DNA of 64,000 bases from Bolinopsis microptera (lineage: Eukaryota > Ctenophora > Tentaculata > Lobata > Bolinopsidae). The notes below the pieces were generated by a model that saw nothing but the letters and a program-made list of their open reading frames with translations, made no database searches and was not told the DNA's origin. Each line of letters starts with the position of its first letter. Within the stretch, counting starts at the first letter, position 1. Both the position numbers and the translations under genes were made by a program. Below are positions 35,101 to 47,200 of the stretch, in pieces. The stretch lies in assembly GCF_026151205.1 (NCBI RefSeq), contig NC_087072.1, positions 13,988,169-14,052,168 of the forward strand, given 5' to 3'.

Positions 35101-36864
35101 TTGTAAAAGTCTTTACCAAATGGTGGGTAGGTAAAAGTGGAGTGATCTATAGGTTCTAAAGGTATGATAATCTTCTTCTTGGGGGTGTAGATAGGATTAC
35201 CATCTTCATCATACTCCACCTCCATGTCTTCTTCGTCTTCTGGGGACACAAAGTTAGGGTTCTCTTCCATTGCTTTGAAATAGGACTCCTGAAAAATGTT
35301 CGTGAAACAAAAGAGATATAACAATGTGATTTATAAGATTCTGTTATGAATCTATGTCCTTAAGCTTAGTACTCATTCAGATTTACAGCAGCAGGTAAAA
35401 ATTAAAAAATCAGTAAAACTGTTTTTCTGGCAGTATACCTGATCATCATCATCGTCTATGTCACATCGTTGTCCCCTGATAAAACATAACGCTCAATTTG
35501 CCCCAACAACCTGATCAACCTACCTCAACCTTACAGACCCTATGAAGTGGCGTACCCAGTCACAACTTAATCCTTGATTATACCTTTAACCTGAGTACTT
35601 TTAACAAGAATCAAGAATATCAATCAAACGGATGGCCGGTGGAATGTCTTACTTTGATGAATTAGCATCTTCTGCTTCCTCGGCTTGGACCTTTTTCTTC
35701 TCATCTTGCTTCTTAATTTGCGTCTAAAATACATTCATTTCAACATCATTTTTCATGGAAAATTTATTATTTTTTTTTAAAATCCGAAACGTTGATCTCC
35801 TTGTGTAAATTTCACCAAAAAATAAGTTACTAATTACTAATTTATCACAACCATACCTCAATGCCAGCCATAAAGGCATCTAACGGATCATCTTCATCCG
35901 ACTCTTCCTCAGCTGGAGTCTCTTCCTTGGACTCTTCCTCGATCGTTTGCTCTGCGTATGCTAACAACTCATCATCTTCAAACCCACCTGGTCAAATAAG
36001 GATGGTTTCAAACGAAATACCCAATCCATATTGTAGCGGGTCATATCGATAGCAAGTGCAATGGGTACAGAAATTCAAATTTATAAGATAAAACTCACAA
36101 ACCTAGAGTGCTTTTAGCGGCTGGAGCTTCATAAAACGACCTCTTAGTGGGAGCTTCCAAGAAGGTTCTCTTAGCTGGAGCTTCAGAAAAAAAGGTCCTT
36201 TTCGCTGGGGCTTCAGAGAAAGTCCTTCTTCCTTCAGAACTTTCTGGAACCTCCTTAAACGTGGACGATTGTCTAGGAGGTGATCTAGATGGAGACTTAG
36301 TTCGTCTTGGAGGTGATCTAGATGGAGACTTAGTTCGTCTTCTTGGTGATCTAGATGAAGACTTAGTTCGTCTTCTTGGTGATCTGCTGCGTCGTCTAGG
36401 TGATCTGCTGCGTCGTCTAGGAGACCTGGATCTCCTCCGTGGTGACCGAGATCGTTTCTTAGGAGAACGACTTCTCGATCTTCGTCTTCTGGGACTCTTT
36501 GAACCAGAACTGCTCGATTTTCTTTGTGACTCTTCGTACTGTCTTATTTCGTCGTAGCTGATTAAAAATGAATCGTTTAGTTTATCAGATTAACTTTCAG
36601 AAATTCGATAAACACGAAACAACACAGTTTAAAGCGAAATTTATATTCCATAATGTAAAACCAAAATTTTTACTCTTTATCAGTAAGTTTGGGGAGTTTC
36701 CTTGTTGGTTCTGATGGCTGATGTTTTGGACGTTTACTTTCTTTTTCTTTGGGAATAAACTCTGAATTAGGGGTGATTTGTTCAGGTTCTTCTGATGCTT
36801 TGAGGTTGAAAGCCCCAATCCCAATACCTCTCTTCCCAGGAGGGCCTTTCTTAAAAAATGCCAT
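32131..36864 (-). CDS. DDX42: DEAD-box RNA helicase DDX42 with added RS domain
   Basis: Twelve exons (36674-36864, 36103-36557, 35857-35987, 35653-35723, 35439-35475, 34911-35288, 34475-34780, 33625-33835, 33140-33454, 32861-33036, 32352-32736, 32131-32240) join in phase to 921 residues (human DDX42 938). Start [19 protein letters not shown] and end AKKSRWN match the family. Helicase motifs: Q motif (PTPIQAQ), [26 protein letters not shown] in place of [41 protein letters not shown]. Known role: ATP-dependent RNA helicase tied to U2 snRNP/SF3b. Exon 2 encodes an SR-repeat domain ([18 protein letters not shown]) that I do not know from human DDX42. One intron holds a 29-bp array of duplicated splice donors. 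The ATG is 1 nt after TTTAGCAG. Confidence 0.95.
33955..34500 (-). repeat. 29-bp tandem array copying exon end plus 5' splice site
   Basis: The unit on the minus strand is GTAAGTGTGAGATCATTG followed by TCGCTACCCCT (29 bp). The word (plus strand) GTAGCGACAATGATCTCAC starts near 33963, then every 29 bp from 34013 to 34390, then near 34436 and 34478 (the true exon 7 end). That is about 17 copies counting the exon. Each copy carries the last about 22 nt of DDX42 exon 7 and a consensus GTAAGT donor. The two copies nearest the exon have variant spacers. The array fills most of the intron between 33836 and 34474. Confidence 0.92.
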
Positions 36865-37150
36865 CCTGCTAAATTGAAAAGATTAAAATTAAATATGGCG
36901 AAGAACTCCAAAATAAATACTTGTCAAGACTCAAAAGATTAAAATCATTGTGATGAAAATTTGACTAGTATGTGTGAATTTGTCATCAGAGAACAACAAC
37001 AAACAAAACTCAGAGATCAATCACTTAAAGTATAAAACCGTCCTAAAAATAAATTAACTAAATATGCACATGTAACTACAAAACATGACTTGGTTAAAAC
37101 AATCAACCAGAAATCTGTCATAGTGTCTTTAAATCACTTATAATCAGACC

Positions 37151-37156
37151 TTTATT
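37151..37156 (-). terminator. AATAAA poly(A) signal of SLC25 gene
   Basis: The minus strand reads TGAAAATAAAGG at the stop codon, so the AATAAA lies 1-2 nt after the stop, as in the neighbouring DDX42 gene. Confidence 0.55.
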
Positions 37157-37157
37157 T

Positions 37158-38270
37158 TCATGATTCAAACTTAGAAAAAATCTCTTCGTGACTCTTTTCA
37201 ATACTCTTCTCAGATAATTTTAATTCTAAACTCAAAGATTGGTCAATTTGAGAGAGATTGAATGATTTCTTCCTGAAGTGATCCCAGATTAATAGAGTAA
37301 CAATCATATGAGGCACCGTCCGACAGTAATTAGCTACGGCTCCTTTATAAAACCCTCTCCAACCCTCCCGCTTATGAAGTTTCTCCGCACACTCCCAATT
37401 ATTCTTGTAATATGCACCCAGCTCCTGGTTATACATCCTAGTGCAGATTACATCGAATGGATTTGAAATAAGGACCACAGGTATTGAACTGATAATACCA
37501 CTGAGACAGGAGTTTTGAAGAGCATCGTGCACTCCGAGCGCATACATGCCATGTTGCACTGTGGTGAAGGAGAGGAGTTGCACTGTGCTCGCTACAGATA
37601 TGCGCATCATAGCGCTTGTTCCTCCTTGAAACGCACTGCCCATATAACCCCTGTGTCCTCGGAACGCTTTCCAAATTACCCACCTTGGTCTACTGTGGGT
37701 ATGTTGCCAGCCTACTGCTAGGTTAGGGCTAGCTTGAGACTGCATTTGTATTTTGGCAAGATAAGCAGTGCTTGCAAAAACCGCGCCTGCTGACCCAGAA
37801 AGCGCACACGCTGCAGCGTATCTCCATAACACGGGCTCCTCGTTCAAGTCACTTGTCAGACCCCACCTGTTACATTTCTCAAACACAAACGCTCTCATAC
37901 CGTTCATGAGGAACTGATAGGAGAAAGCTGGAGCGGCTCCTTTATACAGTCCTCTCACACCTGCGTCACGTATCACAGCTAACATTGATTGAGGTATTGT
38001 TCTGTATTTAATGGGGTACTTTCCAGGGGGTCTCAGTTCCCCTTGAAGCTGAAACCTAACTTTCATAAGATCCACAGGGTGGGTTAAACAACAAGCAAAT
38101 GCAGACGAGGAAGCCAGAGTAAAGTAGTCTTTGTTGAGGAACCATTGGGTGAGAATAGTGCTCTTCTCTTCAAAGACATCTACATTAGGAATCTGACGAG
38201 CATACTCTTCTACTTTTCCTTCTATTAGGTCCTTCAAACGGGGTTGGTGGCTTGAGTCTGATTCTGTCAT
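37158..38270 (-). CDS. Mitochondrial carrier, SLC25A34/35-like
   Basis: One uninterrupted exon of 370 residues. Three mitochondrial-carrier repeats are visible: PVDLMKVRFQLQG (classic PxDxxKxR), a degenerate second signature (TAYLAKIQMQSQ, lacking Pro and Asp), and NPFDVICTRMYNQ. The degenerate second repeat and the FDV.(S/C)TR.YNQ motif are characteristic of the SLC25A34/SLC25A35 branch. The family transports metabolites across the inner mitochondrial membrane; the substrate of this branch is not well established. There are about 60 extra N-terminal residues, and a polar C-terminal tail of about 35. It lies 294 bp upstream of DDX42 on the same strand. The ATG is 12 nt after TTCTGACAG. Confidence 0.82.
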   Translation of the reverse strand: MTESDSSHQPRLKDLIEGKVEEYARQIPNVDVFEEKSTILTQWFLNKDYFTLASSSAFACCLTHPVDLMKVRFQLQGELRPPGKYPIKYRTIPQSMLAVIRDAGVRGLYKGAAPAFSYQFLMNGMRAFVFEKCNRWGLTSDLNEEPVLWRYAAACALSGSAGAVFASTAYLAKIQMQSQASPNLAVGWQHTHSRPRWVIWKAFRGHRGYMGSAFQGGTSAMMRISVASTVQLLSFTTVQHGMYALGVHDALQNSCLSGIISSIPVVLISNPFDVICTRMYNQELGAYYKNNWECAEKLHKREGWRGFYKGAVANYCRTVPHMIVTLLIWDHFRKKSFNLSQIDQSLSLELKLSEKSIEKSHEEIFSKFES

Positions 38271-38671
38271 CTAACCATCCAACTGTCAGAATAATAACAC
38301 TGTAAGTTTATTGAAAACATGCAAAAGTATTTACCTGATCTGTAACGACAGAACAGCTTAACAATTCATATTTATTTGTGTATGATGCGATGTATCATTT
38401 ATTTAAACGGTCTGTAACCGAGTTTAATCAAGGAAGCTGATGATTTCAACAGTTCACCCGGAGGAAAATACTACACATTCCACGGCCTTTAAATGAACCT
38501 CAAGAATTATACAGCACTTACAAAGCGTTAAAATAAGTAATAAATTAATCATTTCATCATCAACTTGCAATAGTGCAATACCCTTTCAAATTCGTTGTCA
38601 AGAGATCTAGCATGAATGAAATAAAGATAATCTGCGAACTTTGATAAGATCACAATCTCGCTATATTACTC

Positions 38672-40900
38672 TCATGATGACGGATAAGGACCAATGCCAG
38701 CCCTCAAGGGAGAATCCCTTTTATCCTCATCGTCCAAATGATCGTCATCATTCCACTGCGGGTCTCCAGGAAGCTTGGAGTACTCATCGTTCTCTAACGG
38801 TAAGGTCACGTGCATCATGTCGTGTATGTGTGTTTGTTCTCTGTATTTAGCTCGAGTCTTAGTCTCGCTACTGTGCGTTACGCGCCCAAATCTTTGGAAC
38901 ATGTCCCTGAGAATTACAATTTTGTAAGTGCTTTGATTTTTTTGGTTGTAATGCAATGTCATGAAGTGAATCTGGTATAATAAAATATTGTAATTAGGGG
39001 TGGGCACCCCAATTCTAATACAACTTCTGACAAAAGGCAATGGAAAAGTGCGCAACTGCCAACTTTGATATAATAATTGTGGTGAACTACCAAAATAAAA
39101 ACTTACTGGTATTTCTCGCCCAGAATAGTGTCCTCCACCAATGCGTCATGAAGTGCCCCCCGCTTATTATACGATTCGATTATCAGATTAGCTAGGATCA
39201 TAGGCTCAACCTGAATGATATAATTTCAAATATTTTATCATAAAAATAGTTGACGAATAGAGTAAAATCGATGGAAAGAGATTCAATTCATTCAATAAAA
39301 TGGTGACATAAGATAAGACTGACCGGGACTCTAGTCTTGAACCGTTTGGATTGTACTTTAAAACGTTTGATAGCCAGGTCAGTGCTCTCCTCGATAGTTA
39401 GCGGTATCGGACACGGCTTGTAGCCGTCTCTTGTCCTCATAACTTGCACAAACTCAATCCTGACTGGCGGAGACACGTTCTGAGGGAGAATTGTCGTTAA
39501 GCAATTTATTTAGAAATAGCAAGATTCAGTAAGCTTAGTTTTTAAGACGTATCTACCCTATCTAATATTTATTTCAGAAGAGTACATTTCAAGCAGTTTT
39601 ACGTTAGAAAAGGAAATATACAATTCAACTCACAATAACAGCCTGTTTTAGGATTTCATTACAGTCAAGTTCTATCTTCTGTTTAGGATTTGCTTTTTTT
39701 AGTTGCATCTGGTGTATTTTGATATACTTAAAGGTGTTGACCATGATATCAAATGCTCTGTCTACACCAGTGTGACGACATAACTTTATCTTTTCTGGAA
39801 AATAGGATAATTTAAATAATATGTTAATTTATAGCTTGACAGTAACAATAAGGTGAACAAGCAAATAATTATTACTCAAAGGTAGCTTACAAGCGATTAA
39901 CTTGTAATTACCTATAAATCTCCACACTAAAGGGTCGACAAAGGATGTAGGATATGGACTAAGCCTTCTTGAAATACGCTTTTCCAGACTCCGGTCCCCA
40001 AACACCTCCTCGTGATTTAGACGTCTCTCTTCGTCCTGTTTCACGACCTCTCCTTTATTCTGTACATCCAGCTGGTACCCGCATTTTTCACTGTACTCAA
40101 ATTGATCTCCAGAACTACGTTCATACTGTCCTGTTACAATAACAAGTAAAAACTCTTAAAAAGTTTATAAATATAATAAACCTTTTGATAAAGTTTATTT
40201 ATAGTAATCGAAGATACTGCGTAGTCAACTTACGATAGAGCTTGCACACTAAAAATTAAAGATAATCTAAAGTTCAGCAGAAATTAAGTTTCGATTCTAG
40301 CTGAACCTCTGAACACATTCAAAATCAGAACCATCAAAATGTTTATATTTTCTAAATATAATTAACAATGTATTCCAAACAGCCAGTGTGGTTAAAATGA
40401 CTAATACTCGAAAAGAAGACTTACCCAAGTGAGGTTTAGCTAGCTCAGCAAGGTCCCAAGGTCGAATAGGTTCCGTTCTGTCCCACTCGTACTTGTGTTT
40501 TCCGAGGTAGGAGAACCTCAGTTTAGGGTGGTTATGTGGTAGCTGCACTCCGTTTATAACATCGCTTTCTAGTTCACGGACACCTCCTTTCTGCTTCTTA
40601 CCACCGAACCAGTGTCCCCTTACTCTGGAGTAGTAATATACTATATATACTATGGAGTAGTCAGTAGTGGAGCAATATAATACAGTCAATACACAATACA
40701 CATTACGCAGTCTAGTAACTAGTAGGAAAGGTCAGCACTCACCACTAAAAAATAAGAAGGATAAAATGATATAATTATTTTAAAAAAAGGCTAACTCACG
40801 CAGCGGGTGTTCTTTTGAATTTGGGGTTGGTAGTGTGTATCTGTCTTGTTTGTGAAGCGCTGAACCCTTGTGGGACTACACGTGTACAATTCTTCAGCAT
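38672..40900 (-). CDS. Mitochondrial ribosomal protein uS7m-like
   Basis: Seven exons, 40800-40900, 40425-40624, 39912-40130, 39634-39794, 39324-39479, 39107-39210 and 38672-38906, join in phase to 391 residues. The N-terminus (MLKNCTRVVPQGFSASQTRQ) is basic and Ser/Arg-rich like a mitochondrial targeting peptide. The middle resembles the uS7 family: DP.VWRFIG...VDRAFDIMVNTFKYI, then ILKQAVINVSPPVRIE, DGYKPCPIPL, ILANLIIESYNKRGA and a later FQRFG. uS7 nucleates the head of the small ribosomal subunit. The protein is much longer than human MRPS7 (242), with extra N-terminal (30-110) and acidic C-terminal parts. The assignment rests on pattern and order of blocks and is divergent. The ATG is 1 nt after ACTCAGCAG. 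Confidence 0.62.
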
Positions 40901-41509
40901 ACTGCTGAGTCTTCAGTCAAGTTCTTATGCCATACACCTACTGAAGATTATAGTGTTAGCAATACTTTTAACTCATGAGGAGTGTTGATTAAATCTAAAC
41001 CTTTATTTAGTAAGATCCACATTTATCAAATCAATACTCAATTGACTTTTTGATATTAAGTTTTGACATAACATTACTTCAGTAATCAGACACAGTTTAT
41101 TGAATAGTCATGATCCTATAATTATAGGTAAAATAATCTTTATACAAAGCAATATTATATTTATTGGCTAATAGAAAGAACACAACAACGTACAAACATC
41201 AGTAATTATAAATCCAAAACAAAGAATTAGATAAACCCTATCATTTAAAGATTATCTGCAATCACTAATCTAATTAATAGACAATGTAGGGCCAAATCGA
41301 TACATTTATAAATCTGTGCGGTTCCTATCTCAGTTCAAGGGCTCTAATCATAAGTGCAGAATCTTCCGTGTCAACGTTTAATTAAATCTAAACTTTTTCA
41401 CCTACATTTTATTAAGTTAACATCATATCATCAGATTTTAATCTAACAATCTAATGCTAACAATAAAACGAAATCATAATAAATTAAACCGTTCCAGGCA
41501 ACCTCCATA

Positions 41510-43519
41510 TTATTCTTCCAGTTCGTATAAGAGTTGACCTTTTGAAACCCGGTCTCCTTCGTTGAAACAGATGGAGGAAATAACACCGTCTTTGTGGGCA
41601 GATATGTCGAACAACATCTTCATAACATTGACCTGTAAAATAATATCCCCTGCCTTCACGACATCGCCGATTCCGGCAAATATTTTCTGAACTAGACCCT
41701 CAACAGACGCAACTCCATCATCTAGCCCTGCTTCATCGTCAGCCACCAGATACTTAGGGACATTTCTTGACAGAACAGTTTCACTTCCATCACAAAACAC
41801 GTGCAAGTTGTCTCCGTCTTGGACAATTTTGCATTCCAGTTTTTTGTTGGCAGAGTTTCCACTCCCGTATATAACATTGTCTTCTGCTGATATCGCAACA
41901 TCAACTTCAACTTCAGACCCGCTGTTGACTGAGACGAAATACGACGAACCTGCACAACGGATTTTAATGTCCAGATCAGTATCACCATCTTTAAGTTTCA
42001 GCTCCTCAACATGGTTGAGGTTGAGTCTGGAGAACATTGATTTGGTCCAGGGAGATAAAGATGAGGCAGTTGTCCTGCTCAAAAGATAAGATACCGCAGT
42101 GAGAGCTAAGTTCTCCTCAGATAGAGATGGAGGGCTGGGAAAGAGGGTGTCTCCGTGCTCCTTAATGAAATCTGTATGAACATCAGCCGACTCAAAGTTG
42201 GGATGTGTAGCTAGATCCTTTAAGAACTTAATGTTAGTGGACAATCCAACAACATGGTACTCTTGAAGTTTGCTGTGTAAAAGAGCTAGAGATGATAAAC
42301 GATCAGGAGCCCAAACGACTAGTTTCGCGATCATTGGGTCGTAGAAGACGGAGACAGCATCACCCTGCCTGATACTGGTGTCAATCCTGACGGTCTCTGA
42401 CTCTGCTGGAGTAGACAAGTAGTTCACGTCTCCGGAACCAGGCATGAAGTTGTTATCGGGATCCTCAGCGTACACTCTGGCTTCAAACGCGTGCCCATTA
42501 ACATTGATATCCTCCTGAGTAAAAGGAAGTGCCTCACCTTGAGACACCCTCAACTGGAGCTCCACAAGATCAACACCCGTCACCAGCTCAGTAATCGGAT
42601 GCTCTACTTGGAGCCTCGTGTTCATTTCCATGAAGTAAAACTTGCGCTCGACTGTGTCCATGATGAACTCGACAGTTCCTGCACTCTTGTAACCCACCGC
42701 CTTGGCTGCTCTAACTGCCATCTCACCGATCTCTCTGTGCTCCTCTGGAGTAAGTCCTGGAGCTGGAGCCTCCTCGATGATCTTCTGGTAACGGCGCTGG
42801 ACAGAGCAGTCTCTGTTTGAGAAGTAAACGGCATTGCCGTGAGAGTCAGCCATCACCTGGACTTCAACGTGGCGAGGTTGGAAGTCGAAGAAACGTTCCA
42901 GGATAACTCTGTCGTCGTTAAAAGCCTTGATGGACTCCTCCTTGGCAGACCTGAGTGCCGCCATAAAATCCTTATCATCAAACACCATCCTCATTCCCTT
43001 ACCACCACCCCCAGACACTGCCTTGATAATGATGGGGTACCCTACCTGATCTGCCTGCTCCTTGAGGTATGCCTCATCCTGGTTATCTCCATGGTAACCA
43101 GGAACGCAGCTCACTCCAGCATCTATCATGATACGTTTTGATGCGCTTTTACTGCCCATTTCTGCGATGGCAGACGCAGGAGGTCCGATAAACTCAACAC
43201 CCTGTGCCGCAAGTGCCTCAGCAAACGGAGCTTGTTCTGATAAGAATCCGTAACCAGGATGAACCGCTTGAGCTCCGGTTTTCTTGATAATGTCCATCAA
43301 TTTGTCCTGTCTGAGATAGCTCTCTGAGGCTGGAGAAGGTCCGATGTAGTGAGCTTCATCTGCCATTTTAACGTGCAGTGAGTGTCTGTCAGCATCAGAA
43401 AACACAGCTACAGTTTTAATGTTCATTTTCCGGGCTGTTTTCATTACTCTGCAAGCAATCTCACCACGGTTAGCAATGAGAATCTTGCTGAGCTTGTTAA
43501 TACGCTGCCCATGACTCAT
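41510..43519 (-). CDS. MCCC1: Methylcrotonyl-CoA carboxylase alpha (biotin-carrying) subunit
   Basis: One intronless frame of 669 codons from the ATG at 43519. The biotin carboxylase domain starts KILIANRGEIACRVM and contains the ATP-grasp glycine loop SGGGGKGMR, HVEVQVMAD, RDCSVQRRYQKIIEEAPAP, EMNTRLQVEHP and NNFMPGSG. The C-terminal biotinyl domain ends the protein, with VMKM around the biotin lysine rather than AMKM and without the usual PMxG stretch before it. Block-by-block match is best to MCCC1, not PCCA or ACC. Role: with MCCC2, carboxylates 3-methylcrotonyl-CoA in leucine breakdown in the mitochondrial matrix. No mitochondrial targeting peptide is seen in the frame. A CAG lies 5 nt before the ATG, so an upstream coding exon or a leader exon is possible. 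Confidence 0.9.
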   Translation of the reverse strand: MSHGQRINKLSKILIANRGEIACRVMKTARKMNIKTVAVFSDADRHSLHVKMADEAHYIGPSPASESYLRQDKLMDIIKKTGAQAVHPGYGFLSEQAPFAEALAAQGVEFIGPPASAIAEMGSKSASKRIMIDAGVSCVPGYHGDNQDEAYLKEQADQVGYPIIIKAVSGGGGKGMRMVFDDKDFMAALRSAKEESIKAFNDDRVILERFFDFQPRHVEVQVMADSHGNAVYFSNRDCSVQRRYQKIIEEAPAPGLTPEEHREIGEMAVRAAKAVGYKSAGTVEFIMDTVERKFYFMEMNTRLQVEHPITELVTGVDLVELQLRVSQGEALPFTQEDINVNGHAFEARVYAEDPDNNFMPGSGDVNYLSTPAESETVRIDTSIRQGDAVSVFYDPMIAKLVVWAPDRLSSLALLHSKLQEYHVVGLSTNIKFLKDLATHPNFESADVHTDFIKEHGDTLFPSPPSLSEENLALTAVSYLLSRTTASSLSPWTKSMFSRLNLNHVEELKLKDGDTDLDIKIRCAGSSYFVSVNSGSEVEVDVAISAEDNVIYGSGNSANKKLECKIVQDGDNLHVFCDGSETVLSRNVPKYLVADDEAGLDDGVASVEGLVQKIFAGIGDVVKAGDIILQVNVMKMLFDISAHKDGVISSICFNEGDRVSKGQLLYELEE

Positions 43520-43543
43520 AGTTCCTGGTGGTAACAAAATCTA

Positions 43544-44210
43544 GTGAGGTCACTTGTTTTCAAGTAAGTCTTGGTAATATTTGAAATAAGGTAATTCGTA
43601 GGCTGGAAAAGTTATTTCCGTTTTAATTAAGATGGATAGATGAGTTGCATTGAAGAAAAGTTGTAAGAAAACAATCGGCAGTTTGTGATTTAATTAAAAA
43701 TTCTGATAATAAATTTACTTAAATTTCTCATTTCGGCAAAAATAATACTTGGGTTAGAGTTATTTGTCAATTATCAAATTGCTAAAAATCTCAAAAATTC
43801 AAGAAATGTAACAGAAGTCAATAGTGGTTGAAACTCTGATAATATCCGGGTACTTAGAAAACCCACGCAAAATGGAACAGTGCTACAAATCAAGAAACAG
43901 CTTCGAAAATAGACAATTGGACTGAGCTCAAGAGTGAAATAAAAATGCGTGTACCACAAAAGTATAGATTTTATGAAAGCTGTGTTGTAAAATTGCGATC
44001 TATACAGCATGGAATTAATTCAAATACCGTACATAACATTACATATCAAATAATTTAATGATGATATTCTATAAATACATTGGTATAAAACATCCCAAAA
44101 CATGCCATCTTTACGTGTCTAGGGCCATTCGGTCTGTAGAAGTAATATGTAATGAAATAAACTTGTTCAACAAGGCCACACCATATCATATCATCTGATT
44201 CCACTCAGTC
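43544..44210. other. Intergenic between CFDP1 and MCCC1
   Basis: AT-rich, about 670 bp, no supported gene. It should hold the CFDP1 3' UTR and the MCCC1 upstream region. Confidence 0.5.
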
Positions 44211-47200
44211 TCAGAATTGTTTAGGCATCATCTGTCTCCGTCTGGCTTGCTGCGCTCTGATATCTTTCTCTAACTCGAACTGTTTATGGTCTGCCCTAGT
44301 CAGGAAATCTTGTTTTCCCAAAAAGTCCTCCGATTTTGCCTCATTCTTCACATCCTCTGGGAATTTATGGTATTTTAGTTTCACAACCTTCAGCGGTCAG
44401 GACAATGAACCTTTCTAACTTTAAAGCACGCTACGTTGGAATTGAAAAATAAACATAAAACATGTACTAGGTACCTTCAATAGAATTATCTTTCTTGAAT
44501 TTGTTCCAATCGAGGGAAGTTTTGTTGAGTACAGTCATCTTGGGTCGTTTGGTGAGTCTGCTGACCAGAGAGTTGAGTTTAGAGACAGGTCTACTTCTCT
44601 TAGTACCGGAGGGTTGAGGTTGGTTATCCGAGGTAGAACTTCCCTCAGATCTCTCCTCACTCTCAGTCCGAGACAATATTGGGGCTGACTCCCTCCGTCT
44701 TTTTCTACTGAACACCAAATTTGTGTGAGGTTCAACTTTAAGTTTAGCAGTATATTGAAGGACAAAAACTGTAAAAATTAATTATAAGTTTGCCGACCGT
44801 GCTTTTTAAAAGTAATTTCAAAACATTACTCCGCCGAAATAGTATATCATCCAGAAGATTGTGCTGTTCATACCTGTCAAGGCCGAATGTAGAAGCTATA
44901 CTCCTCCTTTTGCTCTTTATCTCTTCTCTCACTGTTACTTTTTCTCCAGCAAAATCGTAGGTCTTCTCTTTTATTGTAGTCTCAAACTCTTTGGCTTTCC
45001 TGTTCAAATATGATTAAGTGTGATAAGGATTAAAGGAAATTATGTTCTTATCAGTTTAAATTCATATGAACATTTGCATTTAATCCTCTAGCCTTTACCA
45101 TGTTTACAAAATATAATATATTTTCATATAAAATTCAAAAGGGACTTAACTTTAACTTAAACAAGATCTCATGTTATACAACACGACTTTACATTCTCAA
45201 ATGATCAAATATTAAATTAACGAGTAATTCATATCAACATCTCGCACAGATACAATATATAATAGGTCCTCATGGAATTGCGTACACATCTATTTTACTA
45301 ACGTTAGCTACCTGGTGTAGTAACGTGAAGGTCAACATATTGTATTACCGTTAGTTACTAGTGTACAAGTTGCAATATCTTATAGTTTTACTATATCCAG
45401 TCTTGAATCTTGCTTTACCTTACACTTAAAGTTTGATTTATAATATTAATCCTGGTTTCCTTGTTGAGCCGGGATTGTTGTTGTGTAAAGTTAATATTGA
45501 TTGTTTTATAACGTGTTAATAACATTCAGCCTAGTAATCAAGACAATCCTACCACATCATACTGATCTAGCTGTTGTTTGACCCTGCGTCAAGAAACTCA
45601 CTACAAAGAAATAGAATGATGAGATTCAGATTTCCACGATTGAAGAAGACTCAAATAATTGTAATACCGTTCCTGATATTGATGATTATCTGGGCCAGAC
45701 ATCTGAACCTGCAAACAATCGTTATCAATAACGATTCAGATCCGTGTTCGAGTAAAGACGGAAGTGAATTAATGAAGAAAATAGAACTACGAACTTTGAG
45801 AACAGTCGAAGACCAGTACAAAACCAAACTAAAAAACCTCTCAAAAACAGAGTTATCAGAAGTAACCAACTATTACCACCGTGATGTATCCTTACATTGG
45901 GATAGTTCACATACTCTTCTACCACAAAGTAAACCTGTCCCGGATAAGACATGTCTCCGACACCTGGATCAAACCTTCACAACCTCTGTTAGTGTGGTCA
46001 TGTGTATGAAGAACGAGCTGATCTACCTTCTCTTACGAACTCTCACTACACTTGTTAAGAGAACGCCACCCCATTTATTGAGGGAGATACTCCTGATAGA
46101 CGATGGAAGTGACACGGACAGTTCAAGCGAGATAACAGATTTTAGTTTGAAGATGGGGATACCGATCAAGATACAAAGGAATAATGTGAGTGTTGGAATT
46201 ACCAATTGTAGGAACTCAGCGATAAGACAGGCAGAGGGGGAGGTGGTGGTGATATTAGATACCCACATGGAGGTGTCTGATATCTGGTTGGAACCACTCC
46301 TTGATATTCTGCAGGAGAAACCTAGTGCTGTAGCAGTTCCCACTTTAGATCTTATCAATGAAAAGGACTACGATGCGAAACATCTGAGAGTTGTAAACGC
46401 GTATGGTATTGAGATGATGAGCGGGTATTCCTTCTTCAGATACTACAAAACTGGGCCACCACAACACCACCAATCTGAGCCCTACCAATCAGCCTCAATC
46501 CTAGGAGGTGCTCTAGCAGCATACAAGGCAACATTCTTGGAATTCTACCCTCAGGGAGTGTTGGGGGAGTATTGGGGCACAGAGAACAGCAGACTAGCAC
46601 TGAGAATGTGGATGTGTGGAGATGGGTTGTGGATGACACGTTGCTCACAAGTTCTCCACAATAATGGTAATGATGGAGGATTACAGAGATACCTGAAGGA
46701 TAGCCCCGATATGTGGTTACATCTCCACTACGAGACACTGGGAGATGTTGTGAACTTTATCAGGGAGGAGGATGACAAGAGGAGGATGTTACGGAGTGTT
46801 TATCGGGAAGAGGAGCATGTGGAGAAGGTGCTTAGCGTGTCACGTACAATACAGGAGCAGTTTAAGTCAACGTGTTCACGTGACTATGCGTGGTATCTAA
46901 AGAATGTCCAGCCTCCAGAGTCCATGCATTATGTTCGAATGAGTTCAAGTGATTATTATCATCTGATCGGTGAAGCAGAATCCGTGTCACATCCTAACTA
47001 TTGTATCATAACAGACTACAATAAAGCTTATGTAGATCAGAAGTGTAGAAAGGATATGACCCTAGTGTACGACACTCATCTGCTAGGATTCTCAGTGACA
47101 GGAGAGGTTCAGACTACAGTTCAGACTTTAAATTGTTGGGATTGTGGACAGGGAGCCAACAATGAGACTGCTATCGGCATGTACGGGTGCCATTCTGTTG

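Noticed and set aside
42491-43141. Plus-strand frames of 100-109 residues opposite MCCC1
   Set aside because: Antisense shadows of a strongly conserved coding frame.
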